Assembly (NCBI GenBank): GCA_026390695.1 | Contig: JAPLFL010000128.1 | Coordinates: forward strand, 1 to 64,000 | DNA length: 64,000 nucleotides | Reading direction: 5' to 3' | Origin: Candidatus Kapaibacterium sp. | Lineage (GTDB): Bacteria; Bacteroidota; Ignavibacteria; Kapaibacteriales; UBA2268 | In this document: piece by piece, positions 9,885-20,366 of the stretch | How the letters are laid out: every line of letters starts with the position of its first letter | Numbering within the stretch: the first letter of the stretch is position 1 | Position numbers and translations under genes: made by a program | The notes under the pieces: generated by a model | Database searches by the model: none | Told to the model about the DNA's origin: nothing | Seen by the model: the letters and a program-made list of their open reading frames with translations, nothing else

Positions 9885-10619
9885 ATGATTTTAAAAAACA
9901 CAAATCTCAAGACCCACTCAGTTATTATTGTAATTTTAATCTGTTTTTATTATGATTCTAATTGTCAGATTATCACAAATCTGTCCCAAGATAAAATTCA
10001 AACAACTGATAGTTCCAAATCAAAAATAATTGGCCCCGGGCCTGATCTGTTAAAAAGTTATTACACTCGTATGCAGGATACTAATTTTAAAAAAGCTCTT
10101 ACACTCAGAATACCTATCAGTGCCAGATTAGATTATGATTTGATAGCGACACGCAATGACTGGGAATCATACTTCTCGAATATCAAACCAAGTCCTTTTG
10201 AAAATGCAAGAAGAAATTTACTTGAAAATTTTTATAGATACATGCAACCTAGCGAACAAGAGATTGTACAGCACCAGATTGGCATCGAAAAGTCACTTGA
10301 AGTACCGGGTATCAAAACTCTAATGAAGGGTGGACTTAGTGTACCATTCAGCACAATTGCAAGCCTATTGGGCATGACTGAAGATGTTAGCCCTGAAATT
10401 AATTATACAATTGAGAATTTTACAGATATTGAGGTTGTAGTATATTCAATTCAGGCTGTAGTTGTATCAACTCTGTTTAAAGGCACTCAGCCGCCAGGGT
10501 CATACAATCTGAGATGGAATGGCCGTGATGATGATGGTCGTAGGATGCCAAACGGTGACTACATTATGGAAGTGAGAATCGGATCGGAAAAATATATTCG
10601 TAAAAGAACACTGATTTAA
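9885..10619 (+). CDS. Exported protein with C-terminal FlgD-Ig-like domain
   Basis: PPGSYNLRWNGRDDDGRRMPNGDYIMEVRIG motif; N-terminal signal-like segment. Confidence 0.6.
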   Translation: MILKNTNLKTHSVIIVILICFYYDSNCQIITNLSQDKIQTTDSSKSKIIGPGPDLLKSYYTRMQDTNFKKALTLRIPISARLDYDLIATRNDWESYFSNIKPSPFENARRNLLENFYRYMQPSEQEIVQHQIGIEKSLEVPGIKTLMKGGLSVPFSTIASLLGMTEDVSPEINYTIENFTDIEVVVYSIQAVVVSTLFKGTQPPGSYNLRWNGRDDDGRRMPNGDYIMEVRIGSEKYIRKRTLI

Positions 10620-10635
10620 TAGTCAAGATTCTCAA

Positions 10636-11883
10636 TTATATTAAAGAATTTAATATAATCTTTAAACCTTCCAAAACTCCAATTATATATAAATCGGATG
10701 TACCATTATTTTTAATTACCGAGACAGCTTTACAAGAACTGTGAGTGATGATTTTATTTAAAAAATCATGCTGAAGAAATTTCTCTTCTGACAAATTTAA
10801 AATAATAATCAAATCAGTCTGATTCTGCCGAGTTTGGTCAGATATATTTTTTTTAGATAGATTAATTATTCTGTCCGGGCAAGCTATTGAAAACAGGTTA
10901 TAGGTAGATTCAGACTTCTCATTTCTTAGTTCTTGATAGTTTAGATTTTCATGTATGATAATGATAGTTTCGTCTGAGGCACTGTTATCAGATATTTCCG
11001 TAAACGCCGATTCAATGCTATAAACTGATCTGATATTAATTTTTATACAATTATTTATAGCAACTTTTATCATCTCAGGATAAAGTAATTTTAAACCATT
11101 TTCAGCAGCTCTGGCGGCTGTATAATAATTAATATTTTTTATTGTTTGTGCATCTGGAAATATTTCAGGATCAGCTGTTTTTATTCCTTCAACATTAGTC
11201 CAAATGCTTAGTTCCTTAGCCCCCAAAGTTGCTGCATATATTGTAGCTGTTAAGTTAGAGCTTTCTATTCCCATTGTTGAGATAGAGCCATCCAGAGTTC
11301 TGGCAACAAATCCCTGAGTGAGCGAATACCGGTGTTTAGAAATTTGAGTATCGAAAATTTTCAGAATATTTTCTTTGGTAATATCAATGATCGGTCTGGC
11401 TGAACCGAAATTATTATCAGTAATTATAACTGAAGAGGAATCAAAACAGGTTATATCAATTTTTTGTTCTTTGAAATAATGAAAAATTATATTAAAAGCA
11501 AAAAATTCACCAAAAGCCATTACTGAATCTAAAGTTTTATTGGTAAGCTCACCGGTTATAGAAATGCCAAGAATATATTCTTTTAATTTTAAAAAATTCG
11601 GTTCAAGTTTTAGAAATAAATCCGTTTGAATTTGTTTATTTTTTATACTTAAATTTATCAGATCATAGTGAAAGCCAATAATATCGTGAATTTTGGCAAG
11701 AGCCGAGACAGAATCACCGGTTTTGGCTATTGAAGCTGCATCAATCAGATTTCTGGTAGTTCTGTCAAATGCAGATATGATAATTAAATTATTGGAATTA
11801 GAATAAAGTTTTAAAATTTTTGCGGTCAGCTCAATATCATGAATATCTTTAATAAATGAACCACCGATTTTCAGGACCTGCAT
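10636..11883 (-). CDS. lysC: Aspartokinase
   Basis: MQVLKIGGSFI start, GFVARTLDGSISTMGIESSNLTATIYAATLGAKELSIWTNVEGIKTADPEIFPDA. Confidence 0.85.
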   Translation of the reverse strand: MQVLKIGGSFIKDIHDIELTAKILKLYSNSNNLIIISAFDRTTRNLIDAASIAKTGDSVSALAKIHDIIGFHYDLINLSIKNKQIQTDLFLKLEPNFLKLKEYILGISITGELTNKTLDSVMAFGEFFAFNIIFHYFKEQKIDITCFDSSSVIITDNNFGSARPIIDITKENILKIFDTQISKHRYSLTQGFVARTLDGSISTMGIESSNLTATIYAATLGAKELSIWTNVEGIKTADPEIFPDAQTIKNINYYTAARAAENGLKLLYPEMIKVAINNCIKINIRSVYSIESAFTEISDNSASDETIIIIHENLNYQELRNEKSESTYNLFSIACPDRIINLSKKNISDQTRQNQTDLIIILNLSEEKFLQHDFLNKIITHSSCKAVSVIKNNGTSDLYIIGVLEGLKIILNSLI

Positions 11884-11884
11884 A

Positions 11885-13213
11885 TCAATAACCTATCTCT
11901 GGCCATGGAACATTTTTTCTGCGGAAAATAAATGAAATCGGTGTGCCGATAAAATCAAAATGCTTACGTATAGTCCTTTCCATGAATCTTTTATAAGATT
12001 CCGGTAGTAACTCAGGGTGATTGAGAAAAAACGCAAATATGGGCGGTTCTGTGCCCACCTGAGATATAAAATTTATTCTCAGATCAGATCCACGTACTGC
12101 CGGAGGAGGTGTAGTTTCCAATTCGGGTAAAATCATTTTATTGAGAAGCGAAGTTTTAATATGAGTTTCTCTGCGAACTTTAATTTCCTTTGCTACCTGA
12201 ATTACCTTTGTAATTCTCTGTTTCGTATGTGCTGAAATAAACATAACAGGTGCATAGTCATTCAATTTCATCATTTCGTAAATCTTTTTTGTATATCTAT
12301 CTGCTGTGACAGTATCTTTTTCGACTAAGTCCCATTTATTAACGGCGATAATAATCCCTTTCCGAGCCTGATCAACCATATTGATAATTTTTTTATCCTG
12401 ATCTTCAAGCCCCAAAGTTGCGTCTAAAAGTATAATTGCAACGTCACATCTTTCAATAGCCTTAGCAGTTCTGAAAATACTTATCATTTCCACATTTTCA
12501 GTTACGTGACTTCTCTTGCGCAAGCCAGCAGTGTCTATGAGAACAATTTCTTCACCATAATATTTCAAGATACTATCGATTGAATCCCTGGTTGTACCCG
12601 GTATATTGGTTACAATCATTCTTTCTTTCCCAAGCAGAGCATTTGTCAGACTTGATTTCCCGGTATTCGGGCGTCCTACGATGGCAATTTTCAATCGTGG
12701 ATCACTTTTATCACTTATGGTTTCTGGCAAGCCTTCGGTGACATCATCAAGAAAATCTCCGGTACTCCGCCCGTTAGCAGCAGAAATCGCATAAGGTTCA
12801 CCAAGTCCAAGATTATGAAATTCCATTGCAGAAGCATCTTGATTATGATTATCGCATTTATTTACGACAAGAACAACTTTTTTGTTTGCTTTGCGTAAAA
12901 TGTGAGCAATATCCTCGTCAAACGGAGTAACGCCGTCTCGTCCATCACATACAAAAATAATCACATCGGCTTCTTCGATTGCAAGCTGAGCCTGCATTCT
13001 GATAGCTCGTTCCATTGTGTCTTCTGTACCTGGAATAAATCCACCTGTATCTATTAGAGTAAAATCTTTGCCATTCCAGTCAGATTCACCATATAAACGA
13101 TCGCGGGTTACCCCTGGCAGTGGCTCAACAATAGCATCTCTTGAACCGACAAGACGATTAAAAAGAGTTGATTTTCCAACATTAGGTCTTCCGACTATAG
13201 CAACAACATTCAT
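11885..13213 (-). CDS. der: Ribosome biogenesis GTPase Der (EngA)
   Basis: Two G domains (GRPNVGKSTLFN, GRPNTGKSSLTN), KH-like C terminus; listed ORF is over-extended to 13351, true Met (MNVVAIVGRPN) at 13213. Confidence 0.96.
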   Translation of the reverse strand: MNVVAIVGRPNVGKSTLFNRLVGSRDAIVEPLPGVTRDRLYGESDWNGKDFTLIDTGGFIPGTEDTMERAIRMQAQLAIEEADVIIFVCDGRDGVTPFDEDIAHILRKANKKVVLVVNKCDNHNQDASAMEFHNLGLGEPYAISAANGRSTGDFLDDVTEGLPETISDKSDPRLKIAIVGRPNTGKSSLTNALLGKERMIVTNIPGTTRDSIDSILKYYGEEIVLIDTAGLRKRSHVTENVEMISIFRTAKAIERCDVAIILLDATLGLEDQDKKIINMVDQARKGIIIAVNKWDLVEKDTVTADRYTKKIYEMMKLNDYAPVMFISAHTKQRITKVIQVAKEIKVRRETHIKTSLLNKMILPELETTPPPAVRGSDLRINFISQVGTEPPIFAFFLNHPELLPESYKRFMERTIRKHFDFIGTPISFIFRRKNVPWPEIGY

Positions 13214-13236
13214 TAAAATTCCAATTTGTAGTCTGA

Positions 13237-13668
13237 TTATAAATTTCTGATCTTCTTTAAAGTAGAGTCCGTGATACTTTCCAAGGTATTTACCCTCAGC
13301 ATTTCCAAGACTTCGTCTCTGAGTTTTCCCCAGCTTGAATGAACAGGACAAGGTTTACCATCTTCGCAGTTAAGAAAACCAAGTGCACATTTTTGAAATA
13401 TTTCAAGTCCATCTATAGCAATAACAATATCAAGTAATCTGATTTCCGAAGATGCCATTAAAAGAAAAAAGCCACCGAATCTGCCTTTTTTTGACCCTAC
13501 AATTTTTTTTATTGCTAATGCCTGCAATACTTTGGATACAAATTCTTTTGGAATTTTCAATTTTTCAGAAATTTCCTTGGCATTGGCAACTTGGTCTTTT
13601 TCAAGAGTTGACAGATATAGCATAGCCTGGAGTCCTAATTCACATCTTTTCGAAAATAATGCAGTCAT
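13237..13668 (-). CDS. Rrf2 family transcriptional regulator
   Basis: CELGLQAMLYLSTLEKDQVANAKEISEKLKIPKEFVSKVLQAL; C-terminal Cys residues CALGFLNCEDGKPCPVHS. Confidence 0.9.
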   Translation of the reverse strand: MTALFSKRCELGLQAMLYLSTLEKDQVANAKEISEKLKIPKEFVSKVLQALAIKKIVGSKKGRFGGFFLLMASSEIRLLDIVIAIDGLEIFQKCALGFLNCEDGKPCPVHSSWGKLRDEVLEMLRVNTLESITDSTLKKIRNL

Positions 13669-13682
13669 ATTTTTTTTATTTA

Positions 13683-14279
13683 TTAAAAATCGATAAATTC
13701 AGCCAATTCATCCGCTCTCGTCTGATGAACAATGGCATTGTCATCAATCAGTTCCCTGACGGCTGCCTTAGCCTTTTCAATACTAATTTGGTGCCTGTAA
13801 GCAAAATGCCATATATCTAAAGGAGCAATAGAAATTTCAAGAACAAGAGCCTGAGCAGCAGTTAATTTTCTTTTTGCTAAAATTATTTCTTTAGAGGATT
13901 CGAGAACCATCTTCGACTCATCGGTTAACAAATGATGTTGAGTAAAGAAATAATTATCATTCTGCAATAAATCACAAATTGGAAATCCTCTACCATTTTT
14001 TAAGATTAATAAAGGAATAAATGCCACGCCAACTCTATAAATATCTTCATCAGCACCGTCCCACAAATCAAGCCAGACCGGATAATCATGAACCTTCAGC
14101 CAATCGAAAAAACTAATTTCTTCTGGAGGAAGTTTAATAAGCATTGAGCTTGAAAATTCCTTTGAGATAATATTGGCTTGATCTGGAGATATTATCTGCC
14201 ACAGCTCTTGATCAAGTTCAATATAACCTAATTTTTCATAGCTTTCAGTGCATATTTGTATTATTTCTTTATTTGTCAT
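13683..14279 (-). CDS. Hypothetical protein
   Basis: 198 aa ORF in coding context with good spacing. Confidence 0.5.
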   Translation of the reverse strand: MTNKEIIQICTESYEKLGYIELDQELWQIISPDQANIISKEFSSSMLIKLPPEEISFFDWLKVHDYPVWLDLWDGADEDIYRVGVAFIPLLILKNGRGFPICDLLQNDNYFFTQHHLLTDESKMVLESSKEIILAKRKLTAAQALVLEISIAPLDIWHFAYRHQISIEKAKAAVRELIDDNAIVHQTRADELAEFIDF

Positions 14280-14329
14280 TTGCTTAATTCAATTTAATCT
14301 TCAATTTGAGATTAGGTTCACATTAATAA

Positions 14330-16834
14330 TTATTTTTTTCCAGATTTTTCTTTATAATTGAGATAAATCCCAAAACCAAGTCCCAGAACCGTCAGAATGT
14401 TTGCAATAAGACTTAATGTTTTACCTGTTTGATATTTTTCAGAATAATACTTCATTTCCACGGTATGTGATCCTTGGGGTACTATTACTGATCTAAAAGC
14501 AAAATTTGTTTTATATATTGCTGTTTCTGAGCCATCAATATAAGCCTTCCAGCAGGGAGGATAATAGATTTCACTAATAAAAAGGAGTGTGTTACCATTT
14601 GTCACAGTTCCGATTTTTATTGATTCATTTTTATGTTCAATAATCTTTGCAGATGAAATTGCAATATTAGTATCGAGTATGACAGGAAGCTGTATCTCAA
14701 CGAAAGCCGTATCCAAGGGAGAGAAATCGCCTTTTTTGAGATGAGCTAAAATATCGGTTTGTGATGCAACGACAGCATTTTTTACAAAAAATGCACGTGG
14801 AAGACAATCGGCATTCGGATAAATTACCGGCTGCTGGCGCTTGCGATCAGCACTGATAATATATTTTACATTCATTAAATTCCATAAAAATGGATTATAT
14901 AAATAAGTTGTGCTTCCTGCGTAATTATCATTATTTGCATTATCAAGCAAATCCTGATAAACTCTCAGTTTGGCAGAGTGGTAGCCATTAACGTTTTCTA
15001 ATAAATAATAAGCAGGAACATTTTGGGATTGTGAAAGCATGTCAAAAATCCTAAAAACAGATGTATCCTGTTCAGCTTGAATAGGCTTGTAGATATTTTG
15101 GACTGATAAAAATACTTCTTTATCAATACTCTTTTTCGCAACTTCCATTCTTCGGTAATCTACCCGCCACAGATCGAGTAAAACAATAAGAGCAAGAATA
15201 GAAAAGAAAATTGTTTTATTGAGTTTATTCTTAACGAAAAAATAAGTAATTAAAGAAACAATTACAGTGAAAAGTCCGTTAATCATCCAATCTGAGCTTG
15301 TGCCAGACCAGTTGAACTTTGCAATTTCTTCTATAAAAGTTTTAACCTGCGCATCGTTTCCATATTCTTTATAAATTTGCGTTGCAAAATTAGATTGGTC
15401 AACCGATTTTATATATGAATCCTGAAAACCGGCAATGAATATGATTCCGGCAACTAAAAAAACAAAACCACCAATTATCCAAACTTTAAGAATTTTCTTC
15501 TCGGATTCGGAGCCCTCTTTCCTAATTTTTAGGATTGAACTTATACCATATCCTGCAAGTAAAGGTACAGCAAAATGCATAAGAGCCAGAGCCATACTTG
15601 GTGCTCTGAATTTATTAAAATTCGGGGCAATTTTATAAACAATATCAAATATAAAAGATAAATTTTTCCCGAATGACAGAAAAATACCAAATATGGCTAT
15701 TACAAATAATGCTTGTACAAAAGGGTCTTTTCTATAAATACAAAAACCTAAAATTGCCAGACCAAGTACGATTATTCCCATGTATGGCGGTGAATCTTCA
15801 GATTCCTTAGTGCCCCAGTAAGTAGATGTTTTCTGTTCATTTTTGAAATCTTGAATCCCATATCCGTAAAAACTTGGTACAACGGTTGTAAGAAGCTCTG
15901 ATGGGCTATATGACCACATTGTCGCATAATTATAATCATTTCCACCGCTTGCATCCTGATGCTGATTCTGTGTCTGCATGATTGGAGCTGATCCACGAGT
16001 AGAATATGGAGTATATTCAAGTGTGCTAAGATATCTGTCTGCTGACATAGCAAATGCAATACCTGCAGCTACTGCCAATGTGAGACCGGAACGAATCACA
16101 TTAAAAATTTTCTCTTTTTTAACTAAAGTATTAATTATTTCGAATATATAGTAGATAACAAAAGCAAAAATGCTATAATATATCATTTGCAAATGTCCGG
16201 CTTCCATCATAATATGAAGAGCTAAAACAAGTAAAAAGACATACAGAACTGAGAATTTAACTTTCATTTTTTCTATAAACAGAAAAACAAACGGATACAT
16301 TGCAAAAACGATTGGTTTTGTATTGTGGCCAATCATAATCCAAGTTACAACCCACGTTGAAAAAGTGGCTGCAAAAGCACTAAAGAAGGAAACAAAGGAT
16401 TGGTGCTTCTTGAAACGCATTAAGGTATAAACACCAGTTGCGTAAAGTGCATAGTAAAATGCCATACGAGCAGTGTCATTACTAAAAATTGTTCCTATAA
16501 ATTTTGCAAATCCAAAGAAAATTGAAATAAGAATATCATACCAACGATCACCTGTGACTAACAATGCGGAAAAGCCCGGCATACCACCGAAAAGATGCGG
16601 CACCCACTGAGGAAATGTTCCATCTGCTGATGCTTTTTCAAGGTATTTAACAAAACTAAGCGATGAGATATTATCTGATGCATTGAATCCACCTTTAAAA
16701 ATTGCACCGGAAAAGAAAATGAAAACCGCAGTTACTAATAGACCAATGAAAATCATGTCAAGATATTTTACTGGAATAATGGTTTTTGTCGCGGTTTTGT
16801 CGCTACTGTTCTGCTTTTTTAATTCTTTTACCAT
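14330..16834 (-). CDS. YfhO family polytopic membrane protein
   Basis: 834 aa, many TM segments, C-terminal PPCWKAYIDGSETAIYKTNFAFRSVIVPQGSHTVEMKY typical of YfhO. Confidence 0.85.
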   Translation of the reverse strand: MVKELKKQNSSDKTATKTIIPVKYLDMIFIGLLVTAVFIFFSGAIFKGGFNASDNISSLSFVKYLEKASADGTFPQWVPHLFGGMPGFSALLVTGDRWYDILISIFFGFAKFIGTIFSNDTARMAFYYALYATGVYTLMRFKKHQSFVSFFSAFAATFSTWVVTWIMIGHNTKPIVFAMYPFVFLFIEKMKVKFSVLYVFLLVLALHIMMEAGHLQMIYYSIFAFVIYYIFEIINTLVKKEKIFNVIRSGLTLAVAAGIAFAMSADRYLSTLEYTPYSTRGSAPIMQTQNQHQDASGGNDYNYATMWSYSPSELLTTVVPSFYGYGIQDFKNEQKTSTYWGTKESEDSPPYMGIIVLGLAILGFCIYRKDPFVQALFVIAIFGIFLSFGKNLSFIFDIVYKIAPNFNKFRAPSMALALMHFAVPLLAGYGISSILKIRKEGSESEKKILKVWIIGGFVFLVAGIIFIAGFQDSYIKSVDQSNFATQIYKEYGNDAQVKTFIEEIAKFNWSGTSSDWMINGLFTVIVSLITYFFVKNKLNKTIFFSILALIVLLDLWRVDYRRMEVAKKSIDKEVFLSVQNIYKPIQAEQDTSVFRIFDMLSQSQNVPAYYLLENVNGYHSAKLRVYQDLLDNANNDNYAGSTTYLYNPFLWNLMNVKYIISADRKRQQPVIYPNADCLPRAFFVKNAVVASQTDILAHLKKGDFSPLDTAFVEIQLPVILDTNIAISSAKIIEHKNESIKIGTVTNGNTLLFISEIYYPPCWKAYIDGSETAIYKTNFAFRSVIVPQGSHTVEMKYYSEKYQTGKTLSLIANILTVLGLGFGIYLNYKEKSGKK

Positions 16835-16958
16835 TTTTTCTGCTCATCAAAAATTAAAGAAAAATATTAATTTCGTGCTAATACGAACTTACAATTTACG
16901 AAAAATAAAGATGTCCTACATCTTGCCGATGTAAGACATAACTCAAAACGATTGAAAT

Positions 16959-17420
16959 TTAATAACTATTTTTATCTGAAATGCTGATTGATCGCTTTGA
17001 TTCAATAAGATCATCAAATGTTATCTGAATTTTGAAATCATAAGATTCAAAATAATTAAAAGTTTTTTCGGCCCATTCCATTAATTTTATTGATTCATCC
17101 GACTCAAGGATCTCTCTCAGCCCTATTTCTTCAAGTTCGCGAGTATTCTTTATTCTGTATAAATCAATATGGAAAATTGGGAATTCGAAATCATCTTTCA
17201 TAGCAATGTATTTGTTTACCAACGTAAATGTAGGACTAGAGACAATTTCATCTACTTGAAAGTAATCACATATACCTTTTATAAACTCAGTTTTTCCAGA
17301 GCCTAAATCGCCGTAAAACGCAATAGAGCTACCTTGGACAAGATTTTTAGCAAAATTAAAACCGGTACTAATGGTTTCTTCCTCGGAGTTTGTTTCTATT
17401 ACGATTTTTTTCATTAACAA
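16959..17420 (-). CDS. tsaE: tRNA threonylcarbamoyladenosine biosynthesis ATPase TsaE
   Basis: YGDLGSGKTEFIKGI Walker A, SSPTFTLVNKY, HIDLYRI. Confidence 0.93.
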   Translation of the reverse strand: MLMKKIVIETNSEEETISTGFNFAKNLVQGSSIAFYGDLGSGKTEFIKGICDYFQVDEIVSSPTFTLVNKYIAMKDDFEFPIFHIDLYRIKNTRELEEIGLREILESDESIKLMEWAEKTFNYFESYDFKIQITFDDLIESKRSISISDKNSY

Positions 17421-17921
17421 AATTACAAAAAATATTGAATGAATAGTATCGGCACAATTTTAGGGAACTGAATATAATTTTCTTTATGAATAATTGCCAA
17501 TAAAAAATAGAGATATATTTTTTAAAAATAAAATTGATCATTGTTAATGTTTTAATATTTTTCATACTAACTCGAAAATTTAACGAATCATACCAATTAT
17601 ATAGCATAATTAAAAAAATCATATCAATTATATAAAAATATATTTGACCTTAACTTAAAAAAGTCAATAAAATCAACTACAAATCTTTTGATCAAGTAAA
17701 AAATAATAGTTTGAAATAATTTGGAATTTAAGTTATGTACATGCTTTTAAAAGGAATATGTATAATATAATAATTTATTAAGTTTAACTAAACTAATTTA
17801 AAATACCTAATAATATATTTTATCTATAATAAAATATAATTTTTTCATATTATCTATTAAATTTAAAGCACGATTATCATTATTTTATTATTATCAAAAC
17901 AATAATTAATCACGTTCTAAT

Positions 17922-17966
17922 TTATTGTTTATAATCAGCTAAATACTTACTAAATATTAATTTGCA
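17922..17966 (+). promoter_or_regulatory. Conserved 45-nt upstream element, copy 1
   Basis: TTATTGTTTATAATCAGCTAAATACTTACTAAATATTAATTTGCA; gap-free alignment to copies 2 and 3, 112 nt before ATG. Confidence 0.75.
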
Positions 17967-18078
17967 ACGATATTTCTTTTTGTTAATTTATATTTTGTGA
18001 ATATGATAAAATGATATTTTTTATTCTTTTTTTTTACAATTGTTGATTTTATAATTAAATTTTTAGGAGATTGATTTT

Positions 18079-19287
18079 ATGAAAACTAGTTTAACTCAAA
18101 AACTTTTATTATTAGCCTTAGCTTTAGGCTTAGGATTTATGATCGCCTGTACAGGCCCTGATGGCCCTCCGGGAAAAGACGGCGTTAATGGTACTAATGG
18201 TACCAACGGTAAGGATGGAACAAATGGCACTAACGGTACTAATGGTAAAGACGGTACTAGTGGTACTAATGGTAAAGACGGATCCCAGGATTGTGAGAAA
18301 TGTCATAATACTGCTAACTCAGATTTCTATAAGAAATGGTATCAGTATGACTTATCATTACATGGAAGAGGAATCGTATTTGAAGAAGAAGCCGGACGTA
18401 CTCAGTGCGGTGGCTGCCATAGTGGTAATGGATTTGCAGAAGCATGTGGATTAAATCAAAATGATGCCGTTACAGAAGCAACCAGTCCAATTAATTGTCG
18501 CGCTTGCCACTTTATTCACACAAATTATGATTCTACTGATTTCAAATTAAGATGGACTAAAGCTGTTACATTGCGTCAACCTGCAACTCCAGTTCAAACA
18601 TTTGATTTCCAAGGTGTCGGAAATACCTGTGCAAAATGCCATCAAGCTCGTACCATATCCCGCACTCAAACTGCAGATGGTAAAGTTGATACACTTGCAA
18701 AAGCAAGCGGAACAACTACCTACAGCCGCGTTGGACCTCATTATGGAATAATTTCTAATATGATGACTGGTATAGGAATTCCTCCAATGGCTGGTGTTAA
18801 TTATGGTACTCCAAATGATAACAGACATAGCTTCTTACCAAAGGGTTGTGTTTCTTGCCATATGGCACAAGATACGACCAATCCTGCAATGGGTGGTCAC
18901 GTGTTCACAATGCCACAGGCAAATTATCAAAACTTTACAACTGCGTACTTCAATGCAACTTGTAATCTTTGCCATCCAAAAGCAACTTTGAAAGCCGCTG
19001 CTAATACTACTTTAATTAAAAATGATATCGCAGCAATCAGAACTAAATTAATCAATGCAAATTTATTAGATACTACACAAGCACTTGCAGTTGAAAACGG
19101 TGTAACAACTTATAAAGTAATTGGTGAATATGTAAAAATTACTCCTAAAAAACTTTGCTTATTAGGAAGCGATACAGTTACAGCACTTATTAACTATCTA
19201 TATGTTGCAAAAGACAGAAGCAATGGCGCTCACAATCCAGCTTTAACAAAAGAAATTGTTAATGGTCTAAAGAATTTCTTTAAATAA
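18079..19287 (+). CDS. Hexaheme c-type cytochrome lipoprotein with long collagen-like tether (paralog 1)
   Basis: Lipobox LGFMIAC; (GXY)14 tract; CEKCH, CGGCH, CRACH, CAKCH, CVSCH, CNLCH. Confidence 0.93.
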   Translation: MKTSLTQKLLLLALALGLGFMIACTGPDGPPGKDGVNGTNGTNGKDGTNGTNGTNGKDGTSGTNGKDGSQDCEKCHNTANSDFYKKWYQYDLSLHGRGIVFEEEAGRTQCGGCHSGNGFAEACGLNQNDAVTEATSPINCRACHFIHTNYDSTDFKLRWTKAVTLRQPATPVQTFDFQGVGNTCAKCHQARTISRTQTADGKVDTLAKASGTTTYSRVGPHYGIISNMMTGIGIPPMAGVNYGTPNDNRHSFLPKGCVSCHMAQDTTNPAMGGHVFTMPQANYQNFTTAYFNATCNLCHPKATLKAAANTTLIKNDIAAIRTKLINANLLDTTQALAVENGVTTYKVIGEYVKITPKKLCLLGSDTVTALINYLYVAKDRSNGAHNPALTKEIVNGLKNFFK

Positions 19288-19309
19288 AATTAAATAACTT
19301 AATTTGAAA

Positions 19310-19345
19310 AGAGCTTCACGATTTTGTTGAAGCTCTTTTTTTTTT
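19310..19345 (+). terminator. Rho-independent terminator after hexaheme paralog 1
   Basis: agagcttcacgattttgttgaagctctttttttttt. Confidence 0.9.
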
Positions 19346-19489
19346 GCACCGATTGTAAACATTGATATACCGCACCCTGACTGACTCAATAAACATATAA
19401 CTAACATTCATTCTTACTTACTTTATATTTTAAGAAAAGTATATATCCTTCTTATATCGTTTCCTACTTGAAGGCTGTCACTCCTGCGT

Positions 19490-19620
19490 ATGCAGGAATC
19501 TCCTGATTGGTACTGGAAGGGGATTCCCGCATGCGCACAAATGACAAGAAAAGGTAATTTTCACACAGTCTCATGCGCACAAGTGACAATAATTCCTAAT
19601 TCATAAAGGAAATGATATTA
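19490..19620. repeat. Second copy of dispersed palindromic repeat
   Basis: tcctgattggtactggaaggggattcccgcatgcg is the exact reverse complement of the repeat near bp 210-244; also ataattcctaattcataaaggaaatgatat resembles the reverse complement of about 1286-1316. Confidence 0.7.
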
Positions 19621-20210
19621 TAAATACAGGGATCAACCTTCTACAGTGGCTTTTGAGGCATAGTGATTCAAATTAAAATATATATTCCTGTAACTTAAAA
19701 TCTCAGGATTTTCTAAAAATGAAATTGAAATTTTTCTAAACAAAACACTGATTTACAATTAGAAATATTTTTATTAGGTACATGGAAAATAATAAAATAT
19801 TTCATAAAAATTAATACTCATTTCAGACTCTAATCTCAAATTACTCATTCTAAATTACTTTTTTAATCTCATATATTATTTCATTACTAATAAAAAAATA
19901 ATTTTGATCCCTCAAATAATGTATTTTTTAGAAGAACTTTTTTATTAACAGTCAAAATCGTGTAAATTTTTGATTGCCAACAAATCTAAGAATTTTTGAA
20001 AAATATTGAGATTAGTTATAATAAATACTCGAAATAAAACAGGATAAATTCCAGATAATTAATTAATTGGATTTACCTAAAAATTCTATCATTAACTAAA
20101 TAATATTTGTTGCTAATAAAAGAAACTATTTTTTATCTATATCAATATTATTTTTGCCATCTATATTCATAATTTAATACTTTCAAATTGAGAAGTAATC
20201 ATCCTCAAAT

Positions 20211-20255
20211 TAATTGTTTAAAATGAGCTAAATACTTACAAACAATTAATTTGCA
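20211..20255 (+). promoter_or_regulatory. Conserved 45-nt upstream element, copy 2
   Basis: TAATTGTTTAAAATGAGCTAAATACTTACAAACAATTAATTTGCA, 111 nt before ATG. Confidence 0.75.
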
Positions 20256-20366
20256 GAGATTTTATTTTTTATTATTTTGCATACTGTGAATGTAATAAAG
20301 TAATAAATTTAGTTCTTTTACAATTTCTAAATGTTTTTTTTAAATTCTTAATAGGAGATTTTTTTT

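Noticed and set aside
13214-13351. N-terminal 46-aa extension of Der
   Set aside because: Overlaps the 5'-located Rrf2 gene 3' end; canonical Der start MNVVAIVGRPNVGKS is at 13213.
17922-17966. 45-nt element as a known riboswitch
   Set aside because: No recognisable aptamer core or clear stem within 45 nt; promoter/operator explanation preferred pending covariation analysis.
18161-18454. 97-aa ORF overlapping the collagen-like tract (frame-shifted)
   Set aside because: Out-of-frame shadow of the GXY repeat DNA; the overlapping hexaheme frame is clearly the coding one.
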